Shown here piece by piece: positions 31,801 through 42,292 of a stretch of DNA of 64,000 bases. This DNA is from Martensiomyces pterosporus (lineage: Eukaryota; Kickxellomycota; Kickxellomycetes; Kickxellales; Kickxellaceae). Every line of letters starts with the position of its first letter. Position 1 is the first letter of the stretch. The stretch spans positions 1 through 64,000 of the forward strand of contig MU604013.1 in the NCBI GenBank assembly GCA_025201845.1, read 5' to 3'. Made by a program: the position numbers and the translations under genes. The notes beneath the pieces were generated by a model that was given only the letters and a program-made list of their open reading frames with translations, was not told the origin of the DNA and did not search any database.

Positions 31801-32301
31801 ATCCTCAGCATCGACTCCAAGGCGCCCCCCGCAGACCCCCTGCAGCACGACTCCTCGGACCAGTACCAGGGCGACGACCAGGGCCATGCCAACGAGTCCA
31901 CGGACTCCGCCACTGGCCTCAGACAACGTCACCTGCAGCAAGCCAAGCCCGAGCAGCAGGACGGCGCAAGCAGGCGCCAGAGCATGATGGTCGACAACCG
32001 GATGCTGGCCAACGCCGGGGACAACGAGCTGGCCATGGCGTTCTCCAACCCAGCTTTGCGCGCCAGGTCCGTGTGCAGCCTGTGGGTGCCTGTGGACAAC
32101 AACAGGCTGTGCAGGGATGTGTATGCCGAGGTGTTCAGGAACGGCCAGGGCACGATTCAGATCATCACGGAGGGCACGTGGATCAACGACAAGTGCAAGG
32201 TCGCGGCGGATCTGAACTTTGACCTGGAGGACAAGGAGGTCGAAAACGAGGAGGAGCTGAAGAACACGAACCTGTCGCTGAGGGGAAGTCGCTCGTCCTG
32301 A
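28865..32301 (+). CDS. Csc1/TMEM63 (OSCA-type) mechanosensitive cation channel
   Basis: Exon 1 is 28865-29043, exon 2 is 29490-32301 (splice AG|GTAAGC ... GTGTAG|C, phase 2); 996 residues. The intron appears as 446 bp, but 225 bp of that is an assembly duplication, so the real size is about 221 bp. Exon 1 gives the first membrane helix and the RPHFKRVYAPRTY segment typical of the family. Exon 2 contains the ILPANITGG loop, the cytosolic RSN1/PHM7 domain (about residues 160-320), then eight or so further hydrophobic helices including the YYFFLVWNVYLVTIFSSS pore-region block. The C-terminal 300 residues are polar, ending in a PHM7-type domain (SLWVPVDNNRLCRDVY). The family forms dimeric osmo- or stretch-gated channels or scramblases; the exact paralogue cannot be told. 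Confidence 0.92.
29201..29415. repeat. Direct repeat, copy 1 (contig-overlap artefact)
   Basis: 215 bp recurring at 29426-29640 with a constant offset of 225; all stretches compared are identical. It ends exactly at the N run. It covers the 3' part of the Csc1 intron and the beginning of exon 2. Confidence 0.95.
29416..29425. other. Assembly gap (10 N) in the Csc1-like gene
   Basis: Ten N between two identical 215-bp flanks, the same pattern as the gap at 14815. The true gap is negative. Confidence 0.98.
29426..29640. repeat. Direct repeat, copy 2 (contig-overlap artefact)
   Basis: Second copy of 29201-29415. The gene model should use only one copy. Because 225 is a multiple of 3, a careless model could keep both and still be open except for the N. 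Confidence 0.95.
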
Positions 32302-32658
32302 CTGAACAGTCACCTACTCTACCAGTGCTCGCTATGTTTTTTTCTCTCTCGTAATTGCCTCTTTACCTATTTCTTTCTTTCTTTCTAATACCGACTGTTT
32401 GCGTTTTGTTCGAAATGGCGTGCTTCGGGACGAGCCGGGCAGAGGGGAGGGGTGTGCTTTTGGCGAAACTCGCTAGACAAGCTCTTGTGTTTTCCTGAGA
32501 GCTGCTTGGCATCTTCTGACACCCTGGATCATCTGTCATGATAGCCCTCGGTTCCACACCAGCACTATTGACACTAGGCCGGAGATGCTGCCAGTCAGCC
32601 AAAGATAGCTGTGGTCCACACAGCTCTGCTATTCCGAGCTCATATGATTTCGGCATTT

Positions 32659-32762
32659 CGTTGGGGGTGTCGCTCGCTGCATGGAATAACAATAATAATA
32701 ATAATAATATCGTTGGGGGTGTCGCTCGCTGCATGGAATAACAATAATAATAATAATAATAA
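32659..32762. repeat. 52-bp tandem repeat, two copies, each with an (AAT)n tail
   Basis: A unit of 52 bp beginning CGTTGGGGGTGTCGCTCGCT and ending in an AATAATAAT run occurs at 32659-32710 and again at 32711-32762. A unique-looking 30-bp part plus a trinucleotide tail suggests replication slippage between AAT runs. Confidence 0.9.
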
Positions 32763-34797
32763 GAAAAGCGGCCAGCATGTCTTGCGAGCTGATATTGCTC
32801 TGTGCTGAAATGGGCAGTGTGCAGGACGGCACACATTGCAGCTGCAGTTAACTACACAGAAAGGTGCGCGCACCAAAAACGTACACCCACATGCTGTTGG
32901 GGGAGGGGAGCAAAGAGGCCAGGCAGACGAGCAGCTGTGTGCGCTGGTGAAGACAAATGTTGGGGAGAGAATTAGCGCCATGGACCACTGGCTAGTGGTT
33001 TCTGCCGCCCTATATCGGTCAGCGATCAGCGGCCAAGTTGCACTGGACACGAGCTGCATGGGCTTGTGGCCAGAGGCACAGACAGGACTACAGATGCGCA
33101 CTGGCCACCCAAACTGATGAGCTCTAGATCACGGATCCCAGGTCCCAGATCATGATGGCTGACCGGTGCATTTCGGGATCAAGCCCTTGGCACACGCCGC
33201 TGTGCTCGGCGCAATATGGCCGCAAATAAGTGCGAGCAATGCGGTCCAGCCATTCCACATGCCGCTGCACCAACCTCTTCCGAGGGATTTTCTTCCTCTC
33301 CTCCCTTATCGAATTCCGCGTGCATAGAACGCGAATTGCCTCTGTGAGGAAGGGGATCACCAAAACACAAAAGCATGGCTGTGAGCGAGCGGGCACACAG
33401 GACATGCCAATCGCGCAGCTGAAACATCTTTGCCTGTGCGCGGCCAATGGCTCGGCAAATGGGCTCACCTGCCTTCTCCGGGAACAGCGGTGCGACTTTT
33501 GCTGCTGTCGGACACCCTCTGCTGCTCAAATGCACTCGCTCCGCTCATGCAGAGTCGCTCTGTAGCTCCCAGGCACAGGCACAGGCATAGGCGAACACTG
33601 GGCACGGAGCACCAGGATGCAGCAGTGTGCATGCGCTGCGTCATGGCGCATGCTGCCCATCTCGCAGCAGACGGCCGCACATGGCGTTACTTCCGCTGCA
33701 CACTCCTTCCCCTCCACGCCTTTTTGGATGTCGGCTTGTCCTATCTCTCGGAGAACAAGCGCTGTCGAAAAAGAGGAAGTGAACCAGCTTATCCGTGCAA
33801 CAGCAGCGTGGGATCTGCCGTGGGTGGTTGTCTGCTCCGAGCGCAACGGGTGCTTGATTTGGTGTCTTTTTTGGAGGGCGCGCTGCTTCGTGGCACGGGT
33901 TATGCCGAACAAAACATGGACTGTGCAGAAAAAAGGTCCGTTCCCATGAGTCCTGCCTTCTGGCGTCCTGTCCAGTACCTGTTTCTCGAGCAGAGGCGAG
34001 GTCAACCCCCTCCACTCTCACATGTCAATCACACGGCCGTCCAATTACTGCTGCCTGCCGCTCCCGCGCTGCTTTGCTATGCTGCCTTGGATGGAAGAAC
34101 AATTGAGCACGCAGCCACTCAAGGCGAGAGGCGTGCGGGGCAATCATGTGCCGCCGTCGAATGGATTGAGGAGAAATTTTCTCCAGCGAGGCGCCAAACC
34201 CCCCGGCGGCAGCCTTCGTTTCACTGGAAAGCAGTCGAGGAGAGGCTGGGGACATTTGCCACAGCGGCAATTGTGCCAGAAGAATGCCATGCATGGGCCT
34301 GCCCCGTCCACGATCTGTCAAGACGCCCCACTGGGCACACTTGCTCTGCTGCCAACCCGTGATCCAGCTCTTCTGCACACGCCCAACCACGCGCCAGAGC
34401 ACCGCACTCCTCCTATGAGCTGCGTCCGAAGAAACAACGGACTGGCTGGCCTGATTAGGCAAAGCACACGCCCAATCAGTCTTTGAGTGGTCGAGAGCAG
34501 AGAGCAGCTGCGATTTACCCTGGTGTGCGGAGGGAGCAGGGCGCTGCCAGACACGCTCCAGGAAAGAAAGGCTGCACTATCCTCTGCACTCACTCCTTTC
34601 ATGTTACACAATACCAGTCCCAGTAGCATTCAGGCAAAAATAGGTTTGAAGGCAGGGAACGCGCATGTGAGGGGGTGGTAGGAGCACCCCCCGCCGCAAG
34701 CCAATCTGGGCAGAAAATGTCTTTGGACCCCAGTTGACTCCACAAAAGTGCTTTCTGCCTGCCTGTCCACGGCCGCGTTCCGGCGTCCATTGCCTGG

Positions 34798-34805
34798 TAT
34801 AAATA
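34798..34805 (+). promoter_or_regulatory. TATA box of the UNC-93-like transporter
   Basis: TATAAATA, 152 bp upstream of the ATG at 34957, followed by a pyrimidine-rich leader. The coding region uses strongly C-ending codons, consistent with high expression. Confidence 0.7.
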
Positions 34806-34956
34806 GCCCAGCCACAGCCCGCGTCTCCTCCCTCTCGCCTACATCAACCTTGCAACAGATTCTTCCCAGCTCTCCCTTTTGGTACACACTGCTATTAATT
34901 ATTCAAGCCTCCCGCCTCCCTACTCAAGCAAGCCCATATCGTAACGCAAAAAGGCA

Positions 34957-36342
34957 ATGGGTATCCTCAGTAACCGTGCCCCGGGGCGGTTCAACTACTA
35001 CAGCCCCATGACCCAGGTCGTGCTCGTCGGCTTCGTCTGCTTCCTCTGCCCAGGCATGTTCAACGCCCTCAACGGCATGGGCGGTGGCGGCCAGATGGAC
35101 CGCACGACCGGCAACGACGCCAACACTGCTCTGTACTGCACCTTCATCGTCTTTGGTATTCTGGGTGGCTCGATCGTCAACCTGTTCGGTGTCCGCTGGA
35201 CCATCGCTGCCTCTGGCCTCACATATGCTCTCTACTCCGGCTCCTACATCTATCTCAACCACACTGGAAACGGTGCCTTCACCATTGCTGCCGGTGCCAT
35301 CCTGGGTATTGGCGCAGGCATTCTGTGGGCTGCGCAGGGCATGATCATGGTGTCGTATCCCAGAGAAGAGGAGAAGGGCAGGTACATTGCTGTCTTCTGG
35401 ATCATCTTCAACTTGGGCGGTATGCTCGGCGGCATTCTGCCCTTCGCCATCAACTACCACAGCACCCAGGACTCGCTTTCGGACGGCGTCTACATCGCCT
35501 TTGTCATCCTCGAGTGCCTCGGTGCCTGCCTCGGCCTTGCCCTTGCTCCTCCCTCCAAGGTTGTCCGCGAGGATGGCTCGTCTGTTGTCCTTGTCAAGTA
35601 CACCGATGCCGGCAAGGAGGCGATTGAGATTGCCAAGCTGTTCCTCAACCCCATGATGCTCGCTCTCCTGCCCATGTGCTTCACCTCGAACTTCTTCTAC
35701 TCGTACCAGTTCGGCCCCGTCAACGGCTCGATCTTCAACATCCGCACCCGTGGATTCAACAACATCTGGTACTGGGGCGCGCAGATGTTCGGCGCCTACG
35801 CGCTCTCGTTCCTCCTCGACAACCAGAACATGTCCCGCAAGAAGCGTGGCCTGATCGCCTTTGGCATCGTCGCTGTCTTCTTCAACGCCATCTGGGGCGG
35901 CAGTCTCGCTCTGCAGCTCAAGTACACCCACGGCCCCACCGCTACCGAGACCACCGACTACCCCGGAGGTCTGATTGACTTCTTGGAGCACGAGCGTGCG
36001 GCTGGCCCCATCATCCTCTACCTGCTCTATGGCGTTGGCGATGCCCTCTACCAGAACTTTGCGTACTGGATCATTGGAGCACTTACCAACGACAGCCAGA
36101 AGCTGTCCCGCTATGCTGGATTCTACAAGGGCATCCAGTCCCTTGGTGCTGCTGTTGCATGGCAGCTCGATTCAAGGGAAGTGTCGTACCTCAACCAGCT
36201 CATCGGCAACTGGGTGCTTCTGGGTATTTCGCTGCCGTCCATGCTCTATGTTGTGTGGAGGTTGAAGGACCACTCGGAGGATGTCGCCGACAAGGACAGC
36301 CTCGATGCTAAGCAGATGTCGCACGAGACTATCTCTGCCTAA
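34957..36342 (+). CDS. UNC-93/DUF895-type major facilitator membrane protein
   Basis: Single exon, 461 residues with about 11-12 hydrophobic segments. The N-terminal block (TQVVLVGFVCFLCPGMFNAL followed by NGMGGGGQ), the second segment with GILGGSIVNLFG, the AAQGMIMVSYPREEEKGRY loop and the WIIFNLGGMLGGI helix are typical of the fungal UNC-93-like family. These are putative transporters of unknown substrate in plasma or internal membranes. Hydrophilic ends are short. Codon choice is more biased than in neighbours, and with a good TATA box and a long upstream region this points to strong, regulated expression. Confidence 0.9.
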   Translation: MGILSNRAPGRFNYYSPMTQVVLVGFVCFLCPGMFNALNGMGGGGQMDRTTGNDANTALYCTFIVFGILGGSIVNLFGVRWTIAASGLTYALYSGSYIYLNHTGNGAFTIAAGAILGIGAGILWAAQGMIMVSYPREEEKGRYIAVFWIIFNLGGMLGGILPFAINYHSTQDSLSDGVYIAFVILECLGACLGLALAPPSKVVREDGSSVVLVKYTDAGKEAIEIAKLFLNPMMLALLPMCFTSNFFYSYQFGPVNGSIFNIRTRGFNNIWYWGAQMFGAYALSFLLDNQNMSRKKRGLIAFGIVAVFFNAIWGGSLALQLKYTHGPTATETTDYPGGLIDFLEHERAAGPIILYLLYGVGDALYQNFAYWIIGALTNDSQKLSRYAGFYKGIQSLGAAVAWQLDSREVSYLNQLIGNWVLLGISLPSMLYVVWRLKDHSEDVADKDSLDAKQMSHETISA

Positions 36343-36508
36343 ACACAATCGATACAGACTGCATCCTTTCTTGTTACCTCTGCTCTTCTCCTCCCCCCTG
36401 ATACTTTATTTCAAATTGCTTCTTGTAGTGCTCATTTACTTTAGTTTCTGTACCTCTTCTATTCACTTTCTAATAACAACCAACCATGAAATCTCAAACT
36501 ATATCGCT

Positions 36509-39500
36509 TCACAGCCCGTCGGTCTTGATCAGCTGCATGATCGTCTTGACCACCGGATGGTCCCTAATCGCCAGCGCAGGGTCGCCAAGCTTCCGCCTCA
36601 AGAGCTCGTCCAGCAGGCCGCGGAGATGGTTGACCAGGACGGCGATCCTTGGCCACGCCCTGACCGCCAGTCCGCCGCTGCCAATGGCAATGACCTTGCT
36701 GTCGTGGTCGACATGCAGCTCAGGCCCAAACATCAGCAGGGCATAGAGCCCTGGAGCCGTGGCATCGCGCAAGTAGGTGCGCTGCGGGTTGGTTGACGAC
36801 TGCGCAAAGAACGTCACAAAGGGGACCGGGAACTGCGCCTCTGTGAACAGGGTCGACTGCGGGTGGACAAACACCCGGCGGTCCTTGCGCATATCGTACG
36901 CCTGCCAGTCGCCGCCACTGTCCTCGCTCCCGTGCTTGTCCTGGAGCAAATCCACAAGGTGGAATGCAACTTGCCTGGCCTCATGGTCCACACCAATGGT
37001 GCCTCCGATGACCTCCTGGTACTTCTGCTTCGGCATGCTGACGCGGACAATGTTCGGCGACAGACCAGCAAACAAGATGGCCTTCAGGACCATCGAGCTA
37101 TCGCCCCTCTCCTCGCTGCCGCTATTCTCCAAAAGCCCCGTGTGCTCAACGCACTCGCGCAGCATTCGAATGTTGCTCTTGACATCGCGCACCACACTGG
37201 GCGAAATGAAGTTGTCCGCACAGAACAGCCTCGCGCTCTTCCCACCGCCACCCTTGCCAGCGCACTCCTGGAACGCAGCCAGGTCTGCCAGCCAGTCGCT
37301 CTGCTCCCTTGCAAACCGCATCCTTGCACTGCGCGCCTGGTCGCGCTTCTCAAACGGTGCCATAAACAGCGGTTTGTCCGCGGCCATCAGCGATACCAGC
37401 ACCAGGGCGCTTTCCAAAACGCCAAACACGGCGCCATACACCAGCATCTTGGCCAGCCTCAGATCCACAGGAATATCCGCCATGAACCTGCCCAGCGACG
37501 ACAGGGGTCCCGCCACTGCAGTGCATGCACCCACCGCAACCAGCAGTCTCTCCGCAGCCTCGGTAGACTTGGCGTCGGGCGGATCCAGAGCACGGTTCAA
37601 GAATGCCTGGGAATCCGCGTGGCCCAGGGCTTTTGCCTGCAAGCACACCTGCTCCAGCGGCGTGCGCTGGATCTCGGGCATCGTGTGTTGGGGCATCACC
37701 CTTGATTCCGTCAGCCGCGAATACAGGCGGTAGCATACGCCCTTCTGGATACGTCCGGCACGGCCACGTCTCTGCGTCGCAGCAGCCTGCGAGCAGAAGG
37801 TGGTCTGCAGCCGGGAGATCCTGGATTCCTGGTCGTGGCGCACCTCCTTCACTCGCCCCGAGTCAATGACAAACCCAATGTCGTTGATCGTGATACTGGT
37901 CTCGGCCACATTCGTCGCCACCACCACTTTGCGCATGCCCTGCTTGGGCGGGGGCCCGAATACACGCCGCTGGTCGCTTGCAGACAGCCCAGCATGCAGG
38001 GGGAGCACGTGCAGGGCCGACTCCATGCCGCACAGCAGATCAACGCATTTCTGGATCTCTTGAACGCCGGGCATGAAGACCAGCACAGAGAGCGACGTGG
38101 ACGAGGTGCGGTGGATGTGGCTGACAATCGATGCAACCAGGATAAAGTCTATCGAGGTCGCACAGCTGGCCAGCCCGTACTTCTCGTCCCAGGCCACCAT
38201 ACATGCAGCGCGCATGGGGTCCATGCCACGGCTGTCAGTGTAATGGGTGGCATGCGCCATCCACTTCTTCCCCTCCTCAACGCCCTTGTCCTCATCGCCG
38301 CCCTTCCTTTTGGCGTCTGTAAGCTTTGCTGTGACAGCAGCATGCTTGGCCCTGGCCTTGGCAGCCGCGCCATGCCCCATCACCTCGTCGACCTTTTCGC
38401 TGCTTTCCTGCATCAGGACAAAGTCCTCCACGTACACGTCCTCCACAGGGAATGTGCGCCCAGGGATCTCCACCACCGGCGTCTTGCGCCCAAAGTACGC
38501 CGCAAACAACTCGCACTGCGCTGTAGCACTCATCAGAACGACCTTCAGCCTTCTGTTCTTCTTTCGCTCAAGACACTGCTGCAGGAGAATCAGCAGCAGG
38601 TCCGAGTCAACCGACCGCTCATGCACCTCGTCGCAGATAACGTGCGTCACTCCCTCCAGATCCGGGTCGTCCACAAACATGCGCAGCAGCACACCCGTTG
38701 TGCAGAACAAAAGGCGTGTGTTCTGGCCCTGCCTGCTCTCGCCGCGGACGGCATAACCAACCAGCCCGTCGCGCAGAGCAATGTCCTCTACGCGCTCCTC
38801 GGCCACTCGGGTAGCTACCCCGATGGCGCTTATGCGGCGCGGCTGTGTGCACACGATGCTGGCATGCTCGCCTGCTTTGAGACACTCGTCGAGGATGAAC
38901 TGCGGCACCTGGGTCGTCTTGCCGCAGCCAGTGGCTCCAGAGATAACGACGCATTGGTTACTTCCCACGAGCTTCGTGATGCTTTCCTTAAATGAGGCAG
39001 CTGGCAGAGCGTCTCTGATCCTCTGCATCTCCTGGTACTTGTCCGATAGCTGCAGGCGGGCAAACATCTCGCGTACCCGCTCGTTATCCTTGCTACTAGC
39101 CACCCGTCTCTTGCGACCATGCTTTCTCCCATGCTTCGCACCATCAATCCGAGCAGGCACCTCCGACTCCACCGACTCTGTGTCCTCCTCGCTACCGTTA
39201 TTGGCATCTGCTGGTTCGTGGACAATGCCGGACATCAGATCGGTGAGCGGCGGCGGGGAAGCCAGCCACCCCTCAACCATCTCCTCTGCAATGCTGACGG
39301 CCTCAAATATGACAGGCAGTCCGTCGTGGTTGATCGCCTCATCGAGCATCTTGGCCACATGCAGCTTCAAGTATGCCGGCAGCTGGTCGCTTGCAAATGT
39401 CACTGCGGGCGGCTGTTCAGGATACCGAATCCCCGGTGGCATCCAGAACTCCAGCCGAGCATCCGCTGCGCACAGCTTGCGGGGCTGCGGGCGAATGGAC

Positions 39501-40864
39501 ACGCTGATTTGGTAAGCACTGGGCCTGCGCACGCGGTTCTCGCCAGCGTAAATGGCGTCCAGGGACAGCACCTCGTCGTCAATCGCCATCTTTGCATCCC
39601 CATCAACATCAAAGTTGGTGCTTGTGGTGGAATCCTGCTGAGGTTGCGTGCGTTTGCACAGCTTGTTTAGCATGATCCTTGCTGCCAGCGATTCCACCGC
39701 ACCACTGGGCACATCTTTGGCATTGCCAGATATGGAGGAGGCGACCTGATCCAGGGTGGCCATGCAGACAGAGGTGGGGAATCCCGAGCGCGCCAGCCGT
39801 TTTGCTGCCAGTTGCCTGCTCAGCTTCGAATCGCCGTTGCCTGCAGCAGGGACAAGAACCATCGACGGACGATACGCCTGCTGCATGAACTGCTCGGGTA
39901 AGTCGTCCTCGGGCACGTGAATGCACAGCCAGTCCAGTGCACGCTGCTTCGAGTGGGTGTACTTTAGGGCTTCGGCGATGTGCACGGACCGGAACCCCAG
40001 CTTGACCAATGCCTTCTCGACCTCGCCACGGTCGCTACTGCCCCGAGTCTGATGCTTCTCGCCCTTGTGTGCTTCCTTATCGTTTCCGTTTGTGCGATTC
40101 ATGTCCCAGGCAGTCGTCCATGCGCGAATAACCGACTCTGCGCTCTGTCTGTTGCTCTCGCTCATCTGCACCTCCGCCATTTCCTCCCACCTTCGCCTCA
40201 AAAATGGCTTCAGCAGCTCCTCCTTGTGTCCCTTCTCTGCCCTTGCTCTCCTCTCCCTCTCTTTCTCCCTGGCTGCCTCCCTTTCCTCCACATCCTTCTC
40301 ACGCGCCACCTTGACTGCAAACGGATCGTCCGAGTACTTCCACGCCCCCTTCGCGCCATCTTCTTTCTTCACCTCCTCCAGTTCGCCCCAATACGACCGA
40401 TAAAGTGGAGGCAGCATGCGGTGCATGTTGGTGTTCGATCTCAGCCGATGCAGCGCATAGGTGGCCGCAATGTGCCGCGCCTCGAGTGCTGTCGGGTACT
40501 TCAGCGGCGTGCCGGAGGTTTCCTGCGGCTTGTAGGCAACGGCTATTGGCGCTGGCTGTTTCTTGTCGACCTTAGTGAGCCGGATCGTGCAGTGGTACAA
40601 GTCGCGTGGTCCGCCATGCATGTTGTAGTCGACGCGCTGCCAGCCTGCATTCTTTTGCACAAACTCGTTGAGCAGCGTTACGGGCGTCTTGCCAGTCCAG
40701 CCTGCGAACAGCTGTTTTGCCGGGTTGGGCTGCTCGGCAGCGGCCTCTTTGGAAGCCGTTCCCGCGCTGGGCTTGCCCTTGCCCTTGCTCTTGCCCTTGT
40801 CGGCCGCTGGCAGGGGCGGTGGGTCGGGCTGCTTGCTTTGCTTGCTCTTTTTGCCGCTGGCCAT
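36509..40864 (-). CDS. DEAH-box RNA helicase, DHX57/DHX29/YLR419W group
   Basis: Single exon, 1,451 residues. A Lys/Gly-rich start is followed by a double-stranded-RNA-binding-like region (about 55-150), a charged helix, a UBA-like domain (about 293-335, EVEKALVKLGFRSVHIAEAL) and an RWD domain (about 425-540, LSLDAIYAGENRVRRPSAYQ). The helicase core shows motif I GATGCGKTT (about 641), motif II DEVH (about 741), SATA, and motif VI with QRRGRAGRIQKGVCYRLYS. Then come the HA2 helical domain and the OB fold up to the C-terminus. The UBA-RWD-helicase arrangement is the hallmark of DHX57 and yeast YLR419W, related to the translation factor DHX29. A role in translation or RNP remodelling is likely, but the substrate is unknown. 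Confidence 0.93.
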   Translation of the reverse strand: MASGKKSKQSKQPDPPPLPAADKGKSKGKGKPSAGTASKEAAAEQPNPAKQLFAGWTGKTPVTLLNEFVQKNAGWQRVDYNMHGGPRDLYHCTIRLTKVDKKQPAPIAVAYKPQETSGTPLKYPTALEARHIAATYALHRLRSNTNMHRMLPPLYRSYWGELEEVKKEDGAKGAWKYSDDPFAVKVAREKDVEEREAAREKERERRARAEKGHKEELLKPFLRRRWEEMAEVQMSESNRQSAESVIRAWTTAWDMNRTNGNDKEAHKGEKHQTRGSSDRGEVEKALVKLGFRSVHIAEALKYTHSKQRALDWLCIHVPEDDLPEQFMQQAYRPSMVLVPAAGNGDSKLSRQLAAKRLARSGFPTSVCMATLDQVASSISGNAKDVPSGAVESLAARIMLNKLCKRTQPQQDSTTSTNFDVDGDAKMAIDDEVLSLDAIYAGENRVRRPSAYQISVSIRPQPRKLCAADARLEFWMPPGIRYPEQPPAVTFASDQLPAYLKLHVAKMLDEAINHDGLPVIFEAVSIAEEMVEGWLASPPPLTDLMSGIVHEPADANNGSEEDTESVESEVPARIDGAKHGRKHGRKRRVASSKDNERVREMFARLQLSDKYQEMQRIRDALPAASFKESITKLVGSNQCVVISGATGCGKTTQVPQFILDECLKAGEHASIVCTQPRRISAIGVATRVAEERVEDIALRDGLVGYAVRGESRQGQNTRLLFCTTGVLLRMFVDDPDLEGVTHVICDEVHERSVDSDLLLILLQQCLERKKNRRLKVVLMSATAQCELFAAYFGRKTPVVEIPGRTFPVEDVYVEDFVLMQESSEKVDEVMGHGAAAKARAKHAAVTAKLTDAKRKGGDEDKGVEEGKKWMAHATHYTDSRGMDPMRAACMVAWDEKYGLASCATSIDFILVASIVSHIHRTSSTSLSVLVFMPGVQEIQKCVDLLCGMESALHVLPLHAGLSASDQRRVFGPPPKQGMRKVVVATNVAETSITINDIGFVIDSGRVKEVRHDQESRISRLQTTFCSQAAATQRRGRAGRIQKGVCYRLYSRLTESRVMPQHTMPEIQRTPLEQVCLQAKALGHADSQAFLNRALDPPDAKSTEAAERLLVAVGACTAVAGPLSSLGRFMADIPVDLRLAKMLVYGAVFGVLESALVLVSLMAADKPLFMAPFEKRDQARSARMRFAREQSDWLADLAAFQECAGKGGGGKSARLFCADNFISPSVVRDVKSNIRMLRECVEHTGLLENSGSEERGDSSMVLKAILFAGLSPNIVRVSMPKQKYQEVIGGTIGVDHEARQVAFHLVDLLQDKHGSEDSGGDWQAYDMRKDRRVFVHPQSTLFTEAQFPVPFVTFFAQSSTNPQRTYLRDATAPGLYALLMFGPELHVDHDSKVIAIGSGGLAVRAWPRIAVLVNHLRGLLDELLRRKLGDPALAIRDHPVVKTIMQLIKTDGL

Positions 40865-41172
40865 GCTCCCTGCTGTCTAAAACAAATGCTGAATTCAGAG
40901 GTGAAAAACGAAAAGGAGCAGGCTGCAGCGTAAAAGCCGATCAGCCTCTTGCCCTGCAAAACCACGGCATCCTGGCGCTTCCACCGATCTGATCAGCAGA
41001 TAGTGTGATCAAAGCCTTGAGCAGCAGCTGACTAATAACACGGGCGACCACCACAAGGCTTGCTCTGACATGCATTCGCTCAAATGCTCCGCCTGTCTTC
41101 TCCTTCGTGCCACCGCAGCTTTATATTGTACAAACTACCTGCTCGTCCCTCACAGAAGCCAAAAACATACAA
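40865..41172. promoter_or_regulatory. Divergent promoter, DEAH helicase / nbp35
   Basis: 308 bp between divergent ATGs. Two copies of GATCAGC (40939-40945 and 40991-40997) lie 46 bp apart, with a further TGATCA nearby. Confidence 0.5.
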
Positions 41173-42141
41173 ATGACTGACGTGGCAAAGAGACCCGGCG
41201 ACATTCCCGAAAACGCCAACGAGCACTGCCCTGGCCCCGAAAGCGAGAACGCCGGCAAGGCCTCCGGGTGCGAGGGCTGCCCAAACCAGGAGATCTGCGC
41301 CTCGCAGGCCAACGGCCCCGACCCGGACATCTCGCTGGTCACCGAGCGGCTCTCGTCTGTGAAGCACAAGATCCTCATTCTCTCAGGCAAGGGCGGTGTG
41401 GGCAAGAGCACATTCACCAGCCAGCTGGCCTTCGCCCTTGCCTCGGACGACGAAAAGGAAGTGGGCGTGGTGGACATTGACATCTGCGGGCCCTCGATCC
41501 CAAAGATAATGGGGTGCGAGCGCGAGGAGATCCACCAGTCCTCCAATGGCTGGTCGCCCGTCTACGTGCAAGACAACCTTGGCGTCATGTCCATTGGGTT
41601 CATGCTGCCGTCGGAGGATGAGGCGGTTATCTGGCGCGGGCCGAAGAAGAACGGAATGATCAAGCAGTTCCTCAAAGACGTCGACTGGGCCTCCGGGGAG
41701 GGGCTCGACTACTTGCTCTTTGACACGCCACCGGGCACCTCGGACGAGCACTTGTCGGTGGTCCAGTTTCTGCGCGAAAGCGGAATCACGGGTGCGGTTG
41801 TGGTGACGACGCCCCAGGAGGTGGCGATCCAGGATGTGAGGAAGGAAATCGACTTTTGCCGCAAGGCCAGTGTGCCCATTCTGGGCGTTGTGGAGAACAT
41901 GAGCGGCTTTGTGTGTCCATCTTGCAATGGCCAGTCCAGGATCTTTTACCCGACCACGGGCGGCGCCAAGGCTCTGTGCGAGGAGCTGGGCATCCAGATG
42001 CTGGGGTCCATCCCGCTTGACCCGCTTATTGGCAGGGCGTGCGATTTCGGATCGTCGTTCATTGACACCTGCCCGGACTCGCCCGCCACAAAGGCGTATC
42101 TGGACATCATTGACCGGATCAAGGGCATCGTCGAGAACTAA
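41173..42141 (+). CDS. nbp35: Cytosolic Fe-S cluster assembly scaffold Nbp35
   Basis: 322 residues from the ATG at 41173. An N-terminal [4Fe-4S] motif C-x13-C-x2-C-x5-C is formed by Cys19, 33, 36 and 42. The MRP/MinD P-loop GKGGVGKST is at 72-80, and [10 protein letters not shown] supplies the Walker B region. The bridging CPSC motif (Cys248, Cys251) binds the cluster shared between subunits. The N-terminal cysteine box distinguishes Nbp35 from Cfd1. With Cfd1 it builds and passes [4Fe-4S] clusters to cytosolic and nuclear apoproteins. Length matches yeast (328). Confidence 0.97.
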   Translation: MTDVAKRPGDIPENANEHCPGPESENAGKASGCEGCPNQEICASQANGPDPDISLVTERLSSVKHKILILSGKGGVGKSTFTSQLAFALASDDEKEVGVVDIDICGPSIPKIMGCEREEIHQSSNGWSPVYVQDNLGVMSIGFMLPSEDEAVIWRGPKKNGMIKQFLKDVDWASGEGLDYLLFDTPPGTSDEHLSVVQFLRESGITGAVVVTTPQEVAIQDVRKEIDFCRKASVPILGVVENMSGFVCPSCNGQSRIFYPTTGGAKALCEELGIQMLGSIPLDPLIGRACDFGSSFIDTCPDSPATKAYLDIIDRIKGIVEN

Positions 42142-42292
42142 GCAAACGCAGCCCTTCTGCCTGCACATGTAATTTTCCTTCCATCTGTTTAGCTCTTGAG
42201 CACACGTCCAGCAGAGCGTACGGCTTCAATACCACTTATATTATGAAACGTAAAATAGAGAAACATCGGAATGGCGGCTAGTCGTAGGTGCC

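Larger units (their letters stand above)
32302..34956. other. 2.65-kb region without recognisable gene
   Basis: The longest gene-free stretch of the window. It contains the tandem repeat at 32659-32762, a GATCAGC element at 33024-33030 and, at the right end, a perfect TATAAATA for the transporter gene. Long chance frames (for example 33430-34362 plus, 33526-34005 minus, 34025-34462 minus) overlap each other on both strands and are rich in Cys, Trp, His and Arg, with no domain. I see no tRNA-like B box. Confidence 0.6.

Noticed and set aside
33430..34362. 310-codon plus-strand open frame in the gene-free region
   Set aside because: Rich in Cys, Trp, His and Arg, no domain, and overlapped by several long frames on the other strand. 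This looks like chance openness in GC-rich DNA.
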